Shown here: piece after piece, positions 1 through 6,917 of the stretch
Position numbering within the stretch: position 1 is the stretch's first letter
Layout of the letters: each line of letters opens with the position of its first letter
NCBI GenBank assembly: GCA_021160155.1
Contig: JAGHDB010000010.1
Location: 1-8,410, forward strand
DNA: 8,410 nucleotides
Reading direction: 5' to 3'
Origin: Bacteroidales bacterium
GTDB taxonomy: Bacteria; Bacteroidota; Bacteroidia; Bacteroidales; UBA12481
Translations under genes and position numbers: made by a program
Notes under the pieces: generated by a model
Databases searched by the model: none
Seen by the model: the letters and a program-made list of their open reading frames with translations, nothing else
Told to the model about the DNA's origin: nothing

Positions 1-1185
1 CATTGAATGACCGGTCAGGTAGATACGGTCAGGATCCGGATGGTATTGCTGAATGGCGAATTGCAATACTTCCATCGCATCTAACCGCCCCCAATCTTCC
101 CAGTCAAATCCGTACGGTCTCCTGTTTGTTGGAGCTACAATAGTTCCCCAATCTTTTGACTTATACGCATTTGCCTGATTCACCGCCTCAACCGAAGCTC
201 CATGCAGTGTCAGAAAAAGGGCTTGACCGTTTTTCGGTAATGAGGAAGGAACGATACTGAAATACTGCACGCTTCCATCAATTTCAGATACAAATGTTTT
301 TTTATGTTTTTGCCGGGGCGTTTTCACTTGAATCCTGACTGACATACCGTTTGGATCACCCTGAATAGTATGACCGGCATCCAGCAGAATTAATTTTACT
401 TCCTTCGTATGACCGACTGTCTCTTTGGGGATTTTAAGATTTGGAAGTTTGAATTTCACTTTCCTGCTTGACAAAGAAGAAACCGGTGGCATAGCAATAT
501 CAGCGAAATTACCGGCAGAATCCATACACCTGACGATCCAGCCCTTTAAAATCCGGTTCGTAGCATTTATTACCCTGACAGCTCCCAGAGTTACCGTTGT
601 AGTGTCCGTAATCCAATCAGGAATTAAAAGATCACGGTCAGACAGGAAAACCGGATGAGGAGGAGATGTTACAGAGGCTTTGACACGTCCCCGGGCAACA
701 TGAAACAATAACACGTTATTCCCTCGATGAAACTTCACGGGATGTTGTATCCATCCATAGCCATATACATCACCGCCCCTTGGGGTACCATTGACAAACA
801 CCTCCTGCTGACCGGTAGCTTCTAAAATGGCAATGGACGGTTTACTAAATTTAACCTCTGCATACAAGTACCCACCACGCAAATCACTATTTTTAAACCA
901 TCCTTTGTCATCCGCATTTACCCGTTTCCAGTGATAAATTACTCCATCCGGTGCTATAAGGGTATCCGCATCATGAGGTGATCTGAAAGAGTGAGTGGTC
1001 AGTCTGAATAACATTTCATCCTGTACCACAGCACTCCTGCCGTATTTTCCTATTAAGGGAATGGTCCAGCCTTTATCAAGAGTGAGAGGCAACTGTTGAG
1101 CTTCCGTTTCAGGCACTAAAAATGTGGCAAACATCCCGGCCACTAATACAATTAAAAATCTCATTCTGAAAATATTTGCATTCAT
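1..1185 (-). CDS. Secreted alpha/beta hydrolase (prolyl-oligopeptidase/esterase-like), 3' end cut by the window
   Basis: Reading the minus strand from the ATG at 1185-1183 gives 395 codons with no stop up to the window edge. Residues 1-29 look like a Sec signal peptide: basic start, hydrophobic core FLIVLVAGMFATFLV, likely cleavage after TEA. Residues about 30-190 look like a beta-sandwich (VNGTPRGGDVYGYGW, then HRGNNVLLFHVARG), and about 190-295 may be a second beta domain. The hydrolase fold begins near 303, with an oxyanion-type LTLHGA at 325-330, APTNRRPYGFDWEDW at 351-365, and YLTGHSM at 389-395, where S394 matches the GxSxG nucleophile. The catalytic Asp and His must lie beyond the window. 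The start overlaps the mannosidase stop as ATGA; an in-frame ATG at 1164 would also leave a good signal peptide. It is the last visible gene of the operon. Whether it is an esterase or a peptidase cannot be decided from this part. Confidence 0.8.
   Translation of the reverse strand, partial: MNANIFRMRFLIVLVAGMFATFLVPETEAQQLPLTLDKGWTIPLIGKYGRSAVVQDEMLFRLTTHSFRSPHDADTLIAPDGVIYHWKRVNADDKGWFKNSDLRGGYLYAEVKFSKPSIAILEATGQQEVFVNGTPRGGDVYGYGWIQHPVKFHRGNNVLLFHVARGRVKASVTSPPHPVFLSDRDLLIPDWITDTTTVTLGAVRVINATNRILKGWIVRCMDSAGNFADIAMPPVSSLSSRKVKFKLPNLKIPKETVGHTKEVKLILLDAGHTIQGDPNGMSVRIQVKTPRQKHKKTFVSEIDGSVQYFSIVPSSLPKNGQALFLTLHGASVEAVNQANAYKSKDWGTIVAPTNRRPYGFDWEDWGRLDAMEVLQFAIQQYHPDPDRIYLTGHSM
1182..1185 (-). 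other. ATGA stop/start overlap, mannosidase to hydrolase
   Basis: On the minus strand the TGA of the GH92 gene (1184-1182) and the first ATG of the hydrolase (1185-1183) share bases as ATGA. The sequence just upstream is AT-rich with no Shine-Dalgarno match, so re-initiation by terminating ribosomes is a reasonable inference. The alternative hydrolase start at 1164 would leave a gap of 17 bases instead. Confidence 0.75.
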
Positions 1186-4130
1186 TCAATTATTAATTCA
1201 TCTGCAAAAATCCATGCTTTACCCCCGGCTCCCGGATGCCATGGCGGACATACAGCCAAATTTTTAGCTTTGACTTTAATATACCGGGCTGAACGATATA
1301 CATCAGCTTCATAAAGTTTTAAAAAAGTACCCTCTGCAGCAGGATCCAAATCATCGTTGACCACATGCCCGACCCGGATCCAATCTTTTTCATCCCCGGA
1401 GATCCAGAAATCAACCCATACCGGTGCGAATATCCAGGCACGTTGATCTTGCAGACAGCTCAATTTCAACCTGTTAACTGTTCTGACATAGCCTAAATCG
1501 ATTTCAGCTTCCAGGTCATCACCTTCAAAACCCTGCCAGAAACCGGTACGGTAATTTCTGGCACCGCGCAAACCGTCAATCAATGCCTGATCTCCTCCTC
1601 CCGAATAGTAGTTGGCATACCGGCTGATCGATTTCATCCTGATATCTTTTGAGATCCGGTGAAAATCAGTTGACAACACAGGAGTTTGCTGATTTCCCTT
1701 ACTGGCAAAAAACCAGACTTTCTTTGAATTACGAATAGTAAAAGGCTGCGTATAGCGCTTTTGAACCGTCATCTTAAGACTGTTCGGCGCAGCAACCTGA
1801 TAAGAGATCTCTGCCAATGAATCGATACAGCCCAATGAAATCCCTGTATGATCTGAGAATGTACGGTCGCCTCTGGCAACAAAAGGCACAGGCAGGATCA
1901 AATGATCAACGATCCGGGTCACAGGTAACTGTTTCTTTTGCGATCCCCAATCAGTATTTGGCTTAGGACCCATATCAAAATTCAACACCCCTCCATCCAT
2001 AATTTCATGATAACTAATGTAGGTTCTTTCCAAAGGAGCTCCGTTAAGAGTGGCTTGTTGAATGTAACAATTGGTTGAAGAAACATTGGGAGCCAGAATT
2101 GTAAAAGTTTTATTATTATTGAGATGCATCTCTGTTTTCCTGAATAATGGCGTTCCGATAATAAATTGACCGGTTCCGGGAGTTACCGGATAGAATCCAA
2201 GTGCAGAAAAAAGATACCACGCCGACATCTGTCCGCAATCTTCATTTCCACATAATCCGTCTGGCTGATCGGTGTATAATTCATTCATTATTTGACTGAC
2301 CAATCGTTGGGTTTTCCAGGGCTCACCTGCAAAATCATATAAGTATGCCATGTGATGACTGGGTTCGTTTCCCTGGGCATACTGTCCGATCATCCCGGTT
2401 ATATCAGCCTGCCGGGTTCCGGTTGTTTGCGATCCGGTGGTAAAAAGAGTATCCAGTTTATTTACAAACGCTTTGGGTCCTCCCATCAGTTGCATTAATC
2501 CGCTAATATCCTGAGGCACATAAAATGAATATTGCCAGGCATTGGCTTCAGTATAGTTGAAATTAACCTCTTTAGGATCAAACGGAGCAAACCATTTTGC
2601 ACCCATTTTAGCTCTCATAAAACCGGTAGCCGGGTCAAATACATTTTTATAATTCTGAGCCCTTCGAATGAACCGGTTATAATCGCTGTCTGCACCTAAT
2701 GCTTTGGCCATCTGAGCAATACACCAATCATCGTATGCATATTCAAGAGTCTTTGAGACGGATGCACCCTCTTCATTACCCGGGATATATCCCAATGCCT
2801 TGTAATACTTTAATCCCAATTGATCCTGATCCGCACTATTTTTCATGGCTTCAAGAGCCAATTCCGGATCGTAACCTCTTATTCCCTTTAAATAAGCATC
2901 CGCAATAACCGCAACACTGTGGTAACCAATCATAGTACCGGTCTCATTTGCCGACAGTTCCCATACCGGAAGCATCCCTCCCTGTTGATATTGTGAAAGA
3001 AAAGTGTTGATGAAATCATTCGTTATTTCAGGTTCAAGCAGTGTAAACAGCGGGTGTGCAGCCCGATAAGTATCCCATAATGAGAAAAGGGTATAATTTG
3101 TATAACCGGCAGCCTGATGAACCAGAAGATCTCTTCCCCGGTAATTTCCATCCACATCCTGATAAATATTCGGATTGAGATAAAAATGGTACATTGAGGT
3201 ATAAAAAGTTCTGAGTTGTTTCTCAGAGCCATCCCTGACCTCTAATTTACCCAGTACGCGGTTCCACTGTGCAGCAGCTTTTTTTCTTATACCATTGAAA
3301 TTCCAGCCGGGAATTTCTTCAGACAGATTTTTTCTGGCGCCCTCAATATTCACTGCGGATATACCAACTTTGACCAGTACTTCATTTGATTGTAACGTCC
3401 CGAAAGTAAACCATGCTTTTATTTTATGCCCGTTGGCTTCAGTTCCTGGCACATAAATTCCATCATCAAAAAGTTTGTAATCCCTGAATGGCCTTGAAAA
3501 TTGAATCACAAAATAGACATACTGATCCTTGGCCCATGATTGAGAACGACGCACCCCAACAACTTCGGCCGCACCATCCACATCCATACTGCTGCTGATC
3601 ACCTGATCCCGATGTGCCAGATCCAGCACAATATTGGCAGGGCTTTGTCTTTTAAATGTATAACGGTGGAACCCAACTCGTTGCGTAGCTGTCAGTTCAC
3701 ACCTGATCTCTCCTTCATCTAAGATCACACTGTAATATCCTGCTTCAGCTTTCTCATTTTTATGAGAAAACATTGAACCGTAACCCGGTTCGGGAGCTTC
3801 CGGAGAACCTTCTTCAACAGTCGGCTCGCCAGCAGTGGGCGAAATCAGGATATCCCCATAATCCAGCGCCCCCGTACCACTCAGGTGAGTATGTGAAAAT
3901 CCGTATATAAAATGATCCGAATAATGATATCCTGAACAACCTTCCCAGCCGGTCAATCTGGTATCCGGGCTCAATTGTACCATACCAAAAGGCAGACTCA
4001 CACCCGGATAGGTATGCCCGGGACCATCCGTTCCAATCATGGGATCCACATATTGAACCGGGTTAAATCCTGATTGACATCCGGTTATGATCCCCACAAG
4101 GATCATCAGGATGAATTTACTTATTTTCAT
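1182..4130 (-). CDS. GH92 family alpha-mannosidase, lipoprotein, with C-terminal CHB_HEX_C-like and F5/8 type C-like domains
   Basis: This 982-residue protein is a calcium-dependent exo-alpha-mannosidase of glycoside hydrolase family 92, expected to remove terminal mannose from N-glycans, mannans or similar. Residues 1-18 form a lipoprotein signal ending in the lipobox ITGC, so it is probably anchored at C18. The GH92 N-domain starts with YVDPMIGTDGPGHTYPGV (27-44) and includes GFSHTHLSG (77-85). The (alpha/alpha)6 domain carries FSLWDTYRAAHP (349-360), NYTEANAWQYSF (525-536), GNEPSHHMAYLYDF (587-600) and GNEDCGQMSAWY (628-639). These invariant stretches hold the family's acidic catalytic and metal-binding residues. 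The usual family length is about 750 residues. The extension holds a CHB_HEX_C-like module (about 748-825) and a discoidin/F5/8 type C-like module (about 835-982), probably for substrate binding. The start overlaps the stop of the upstream CBM9-like gene as ATGA. The linkage specificity (alpha-1,2, -1,3, -1,4 or -1,6) cannot be read from the sequence. Confidence 0.96.
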   Translation of the reverse strand: MKISKFILMILVGIITGCQSGFNPVQYVDPMIGTDGPGHTYPGVSLPFGMVQLSPDTRLTGWEGCSGYHYSDHFIYGFSHTHLSGTGALDYGDILISPTAGEPTVEEGSPEAPEPGYGSMFSHKNEKAEAGYYSVILDEGEIRCELTATQRVGFHRYTFKRQSPANIVLDLAHRDQVISSSMDVDGAAEVVGVRRSQSWAKDQYVYFVIQFSRPFRDYKLFDDGIYVPGTEANGHKIKAWFTFGTLQSNEVLVKVGISAVNIEGARKNLSEEIPGWNFNGIRKKAAAQWNRVLGKLEVRDGSEKQLRTFYTSMYHFYLNPNIYQDVDGNYRGRDLLVHQAAGYTNYTLFSLWDTYRAAHPLFTLLEPEITNDFINTFLSQYQQGGMLPVWELSANETGTMIGYHSVAVIADAYLKGIRGYDPELALEAMKNSADQDQLGLKYYKALGYIPGNEEGASVSKTLEYAYDDWCIAQMAKALGADSDYNRFIRRAQNYKNVFDPATGFMRAKMGAKWFAPFDPKEVNFNYTEANAWQYSFYVPQDISGLMQLMGGPKAFVNKLDTLFTTGSQTTGTRQADITGMIGQYAQGNEPSHHMAYLYDFAGEPWKTQRLVSQIMNELYTDQPDGLCGNEDCGQMSAWYLFSALGFYPVTPGTGQFIIGTPLFRKTEMHLNNNKTFTILAPNVSSTNCYIQQATLNGAPLERTYISYHEIMDGGVLNFDMGPKPNTDWGSQKKQLPVTRIVDHLILPVPFVARGDRTFSDHTGISLGCIDSLAEISYQVAAPNSLKMTVQKRYTQPFTIRNSKKVWFFASKGNQQTPVLSTDFHRISKDIRMKSISRYANYYSGGGDQALIDGLRGARNYRTGFWQGFEGDDLEAEIDLGYVRTVNRLKLSCLQDQRAWIFAPVWVDFWISGDEKDWIRVGHVVNDDLDPAAEGTFLKLYEADVYRSARYIKVKAKNLAVCPPWHPGAGGKAWIFADELIIE
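4127..4130 (-). other. ATGA stop/start overlap, CBM9-like gene to mannosidase
   Basis: The TGA of the CBM9-like gene (4129-4127) overlaps the ATG of the GH92 gene (4130-4128) as ATGA. The mannosidase start is well fixed, because the lipoprotein signal peptide begins at this ATG. The preceding bases are A-rich without a clear Shine-Dalgarno sequence. This fits translational coupling and roughly matched expression of the two proteins. Confidence 0.9.
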
Positions 4131-5290
4131 TTCTGTGCTTTTTCATTCTTTTTAAAACATCCGTCATCAGTGATTGACAAAACCATGCCTTTATCATATG
4201 AATCAATCCGGGCATGGAAAAAGGCATCTCCCCCGTCGAGAGAGATGGCGCGAATCTCATCCGGTTTTATGATGCCGGGGAGATTGAGTCTTGAAATGGT
4301 TTGACAATACTTACCGTTTTCCGACTTAAATTTTTTTTCTGCATAATAGACCTGCCACAACATCCAGACCTGATAACCGTCAGGATCAGGCCGGTAACGT
4401 ACTTGCCGTGAACCGTTATCCGTTGAAAATTGCAGGATACCCCATTTTTCAGGCATGTGCATATTGATCTTTCCCTGTGGGGACCAAACCCAATTATCCT
4501 CAGGGAGCGGTTTGCCGTTATCCGGATTGGTGAGCTTCAGATACCGTCCGGCTTCTATCCGGGTTTTCCATTCAACTCTTGAAAAATTGATCCGCCAGTG
4601 CGTACCGTCCACAGGAGGAACTACAGAAGGCGCACATTCTGTCAGCACACTAAATGGTATAGACATTTCAACTGTCCAGCCCTGATCCCTATCAGACGGA
4701 TTATTCAGTGTACCGTCCAGATGAACCGCTGTTTTCATGCCATCCACATCCCATGCAGTAACCGGCGGTCCTCCGTCCCGATAAGGTTTAATGAGTAAAA
4801 GATCCCAAACAGTATTAAGGGCGTTCATCTCAATCTCATAATAAAGATGTGCATCCCCATCCGGATCAATAAACACTTCAAAATCATTGTCGAAGAAAAT
4901 AACGGTATCCCTCTGTTTCAATCGGGCCCAGATTTGGGGTTCTTCAAGTTCTGCCGCCACATAAAGTGCATGATCATCCCACAGCATTTTCATCCTGGTA
5001 CGGTATTTCGGAAGGGGCTTAATATCACCCTCAATATCCTGAAAATCAGTTGACCAGGGCGACAAATGCCACTCTTTCTCCTCAATTATACCATCGACAG
5101 TTATTTGATTACCCGCACGGTAACAAATATAATGTGCCGGAGGTCTGTACGTATGCCCGGATACATTATTATCTGTTTCTTCAGCATCTTTATGGTTATC
5201 ACATCCATAAGGCAATCCACTTAATAAAACAAAGAGGGCCAAAACATTAACACTTCGCAATGCTGCGAACTTTCTGATTTTTAGCAACAT
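4127..5290 (-). CDS. CBM9-like carbohydrate-binding lipoprotein
   Basis: This 387-residue protein has a basic, hydrophobic N-terminus (KIRKFAALRSVNVLALFVLLSG) followed by a Cys at 30 in the context LPYGC. That is a somewhat relaxed lipobox, so lipid anchoring is likely but not certain. Residues about 58-250 match the CBM9-like/DOMON-type sandwich seen in many Bacteroidota proteins: ITVDGIIEEKEWHLSPW (63-79), the MKMLWDDHALYVAAELEEP strand pair (100-118), FFDNDFEVFIDPDGD (132-146), YYEIEMNALNTVWDLLL (150-166) and GWTVEMSIPFSVL (204-216). NWVWSPQGKINMHMPEKWGILQF (266-288) is the usual end of this domain. A separate tail (about 300-387) contains WQVYYAEKKFKSENGKY and a final beta-rich segment. 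No hydrolase motif is visible, so a binding role for sugars feeding the co-transcribed mannosidase is inferred. An AGGA sequence lies just upstream of the ATG. The gene is first in the three-gene operon. Confidence 0.85.
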   Translation of the reverse strand: MLLKIRKFAALRSVNVLALFVLLSGLPYGCDNHKDAEETDNNVSGHTYRPPAHYICYRAGNQITVDGIIEEKEWHLSPWSTDFQDIEGDIKPLPKYRTRMKMLWDDHALYVAAELEEPQIWARLKQRDTVIFFDNDFEVFIDPDGDAHLYYEIEMNALNTVWDLLLIKPYRDGGPPVTAWDVDGMKTAVHLDGTLNNPSDRDQGWTVEMSIPFSVLTECAPSVVPPVDGTHWRINFSRVEWKTRIEAGRYLKLTNPDNGKPLPEDNWVWSPQGKINMHMPEKWGILQFSTDNGSRQVRYRPDPDGYQVWMLWQVYYAEKKFKSENGKYCQTISRLNLPGIIKPDEIRAISLDGGDAFFHARIDSYDKGMVLSITDDGCFKKNEKAQK

Positions 5291-5425
5291 ATTATCCTGT
5301 TCTTTAATTACCAGTTACATTTCACCATCACAATGTACATGGCTCACCAAGCAGGTTTCTGATTAGAGATGAAAAATACAAAATTCTCTGTCATTATTTG
5401 CAGACGATCATTAATTTTGCCGCTT
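5291..5425. promoter_or_regulatory. Divergent intergenic region between the glycan operon and the nucleotidyltransferase gene
   Basis: These 135 bases separate two divergent starts and must hold the promoter of the minus-strand operon and probably that of the plus-strand gene. The region is AT-rich. AGGA at 5297-5294 on the minus strand could serve as a ribosome binding site for the CBM9-like gene. An 8-base palindrome, ATGTACAT, lies at 5333-5340 and could be an operator half or chance. I could not find a convincing Bacteroidota-type promoter pair (TTG and TAnnTTTG at the proper spacing) on either strand, so the promoter function is inferred from gene layout only. Confidence 0.45.
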
Positions 5426-6340
5426 ATGAAACCATATCTTGTAATACTGGCAGCCGGATTAGGAAGCCGTTATGGCGGCCTGAAACAAATGGACCCGCTT
5501 GGCCCACACGGAGAGTCTATTATTGATTATTCGGTTTTTGATGCGGTTCAGGCCGGATTCAGTAAAATTATTTTTGTACTACGCGAGGAGATCGTAGATG
5601 ATTTTTATTCTTTGTTCGCCAATCATTATCGTGATTATATTGAGGTTGACCATGTGATTCAGCGCCTTGAAGATATCCCTGAGGGAATTTCTCTTAATCC
5701 GGATCGAAAGAAGCCATGGGGAACCGGTCATGCCATGTTGGCAGCGGGTTCAAAACTTGATCACCCGTTTGGAGTTATTAACGGAGATGATTTTTACGGC
5801 AAAGAAGCATTTCAGGTCATGCACCGGTTTCTGACATCTGTTGTACCGGATGATCCTGCACTACAGGCTATGGTTGGTTATACCCTTTCCAATACGCTTT
5901 CTGATTTTGGTTATGTTTCACGTGGGGTTTGTGAAGTCAACAAACAAAGACTTTTAACAAAAGTGGTTGAACGAACAAAAATTGAAAAGAAAGAGGAAGA
6001 TATTATTTATCTGGATGAAGAAGATCAGCCGCATTTTCTTACCGGAGAGGAGTTGGTATCCATGAATTTTTGGGGATTTACACCTGCCATTTTACCCGAA
6101 TTTTCCAGACTTTTTCACGCTTTCATGGAACAGGACGGAAATCAGTTAAAATCAGAATTTTACATTCCTTCAGCAATAAACCGGATGATCATTGAAGGCA
6201 AAACAGGAGTCAGCGTTCTGAACAGTCCGGCTACTTGGTTCGGAGTTACTTATCAGGAAGATAAACCGTTCGTTCGGGATCAATTAGCTCAACTGCATAC
6301 GACAGGTTCCTACCCCTCCCCTCTTTGGCCGGCCACATAA
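5426..6340 (+). CDS. Sugar-phosphate nucleotidyltransferase-like protein (NTP_transferase fold)
   Basis: This 304-residue protein has the Rossmann-like NTP transferase fold, which joins a nucleotide to a sugar phosphate (or similar), releasing pyrophosphate. The N-terminal nucleotide-binding loop is LAAGLGSRYGGLKQMDPLGP (8-27), a variant of the usual GxGTRxxPxTxxxPK signature. Further conserved elements are KPWGTGHAMLAA (96-107), the metal-binding NGDDFYG (119-125), SMNFWGFTP (212-220) and KSEFYIPSAINRMI (242-255). WFGVTY (271-276) lies near the end. No left-handed beta-helix acyltransferase domain follows, so it is a single-domain enzyme, probably cytoplasmic. I chose the ATG at 5426 because the family's conserved N-terminus begins there; an in-frame ATG at 5369 would add 19 residues that do not look like the family. 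The substrate is unknown; proteins of this subtype often sit beside sugar kinases, but none is visible here. The 3' end overlaps the convergent iorB gene. Confidence 0.88.
   Translation: MKPYLVILAAGLGSRYGGLKQMDPLGPHGESIIDYSVFDAVQAGFSKIIFVLREEIVDDFYSLFANHYRDYIEVDHVIQRLEDIPEGISLNPDRKKPWGTGHAMLAAGSKLDHPFGVINGDDFYGKEAFQVMHRFLTSVVPDDPALQAMVGYTLSNTLSDFGYVSRGVCEVNKQRLLTKVVERTKIEKKEEDIIYLDEEDQPHFLTGEELVSMNFWGFTPAILPEFSRLFHAFMEQDGNQLKSEFYIPSAINRMIIEGKTGVSVLNSPATWFGVTYQEDKPFVRDQLAQLHTTGSYPSPLWPAT
6310..6340. other. 31-base tail-to-tail overlap of two convergent genes
   Basis: The plus-strand nucleotidyltransferase stop (TAA, 6338-6340) lies beyond the minus-strand iorB stop (TAG, 6312-6310), so the last ten or so codons of each gene are read from the same DNA. 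There is no room for a separate intrinsic terminator. A weak imperfect inverted repeat, GGCCACAT/ATGTGACC with a 4-base loop, spans 6331-6350 but lacks a T tract on either strand. Confidence 0.9.
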
Positions 6341-6915
6341 TGATGTGACCATTTCAATCCCTCATCGAATGCATGGATATTGGCCTCCACCACTTCAGCT
6401 CCTTTACGGTTGAAGACTCGCGAGATCCCCATATGAAGCTGATCAGGTGTTAACCCGATATAAGGTGCTGCCGCACCAAGGATTACCATATTGGATGATT
6501 TCGGAGAACCCAGTTTTTTTGCTATACTTTCAGCATCCATCCAGATATGATTGGGGCATTTCTTTACAGCCGCCTCTATCCGTTCATAATCCGGATAATC
6601 CGAAATATTCTCATAGGGAACAGCATTTGTCACCAACCAGCCATTTGAACGGAGATAAGGAAGATACCGTAATCCCTCCATCGGTTCTACGGAGAGGATC
6701 AGGTTGGCTTCACCTTTCGGGATCAGGTCTGAGGCAACCGGATCAGTGGAAATACGCAAATGCGATTGAACAGCTCCTCCCCGCTGGCTCATTCCATGTA
6801 CTTCAGATTGCTTGATATGCATTCCGGCTTCCATTGAAGCATATCCGATAGCTGCCGCAATGGTAAGGATCCCCTGACCTCCCACACCTGCTAAAATAAT
6901 ATCAGTTTTACTCAT
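6310..6915 (-). CDS. iorB: Indolepyruvate:ferredoxin oxidoreductase, beta subunit
   Basis: This 201-residue protein belongs to the pyruvate/ketoisovalerate oxidoreductase catalytic-domain (gamma-type) family, the small subunit paired with IorA. The complex oxidatively decarboxylates aryl-pyruvates (indolepyruvate, phenylpyruvate) with CoA to aryl-acetyl-CoA, passing electrons to ferredoxin. Diagnostic motifs are ILAGVGGQGILT (7-18) and the family-typical SEVHGMSQRGGAVQSHLR (37-54), followed by LILSVEPMEGLRYLPYL (72-88). SSNMVILGAAAPYIGL (140-155) fits the C-terminal part. The length is normal for the family. The start is placed at the ATG at 6915 because the conserved MSKTDIILAG begins there. 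A longer reading from 6972 would only add residues overlapping the iorA 3' end. It begins 2 bases after the iorA stop, so the two are co-transcribed, giving the subunits in equal supply. It is likely cytoplasmic. Confidence 0.95.
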   Translation of the reverse strand: MSKTDIILAGVGGQGILTIAAAIGYASMEAGMHIKQSEVHGMSQRGGAVQSHLRISTDPVASDLIPKGEANLILSVEPMEGLRYLPYLRSNGWLVTNAVPYENISDYPDYERIEAAVKKCPNHIWMDAESIAKKLGSPKSSNMVILGAAAPYIGLTPDQLHMGISRVFNRKGAEVVEANIHAFDEGLKWSHHYVAGQRGEG

Positions 6916-6917
6916 AA

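Noticed and set aside
425..658. Plus-strand open frame inside the hydrolase gene, and similar short frames at 2699-2908, 3540-3722, 4074-4304, 4455-5250, 6447-6815, 7186-7377 and 7474-7755
   Set aside because: All lie opposite well-supported genes; their translations show no family motifs and have the look of antisense readings.
3023..3232. Minus-strand 69-codon open frame inside the mannosidase gene
   Set aside because: It is an alternate-frame shadow of the GH92 coding sequence with no start context or recognisable motif.
5412..5419. TAATTTTG, a match to the Bacteroidota -7 element TAnnTTTG
   Set aside because: It lies only 6 bases before the ATG, and no TTG element occurs at the required spacing of about 19-21 bases; probably chance in AT-rich sequence.
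5369..5425. Longer nucleotidyltransferase start at 5369
   Set aside because: The extra residues precede the conserved start MKPYLVILAAGLGSR and show no signal peptide or domain logic.
6326..6350. Palindrome TGGCCGGCCA and adjacent imperfect hairpin as a bidirectional terminator
   Set aside because: The stem is short and imperfect, lies inside coding sequence and has no T tract on either side.
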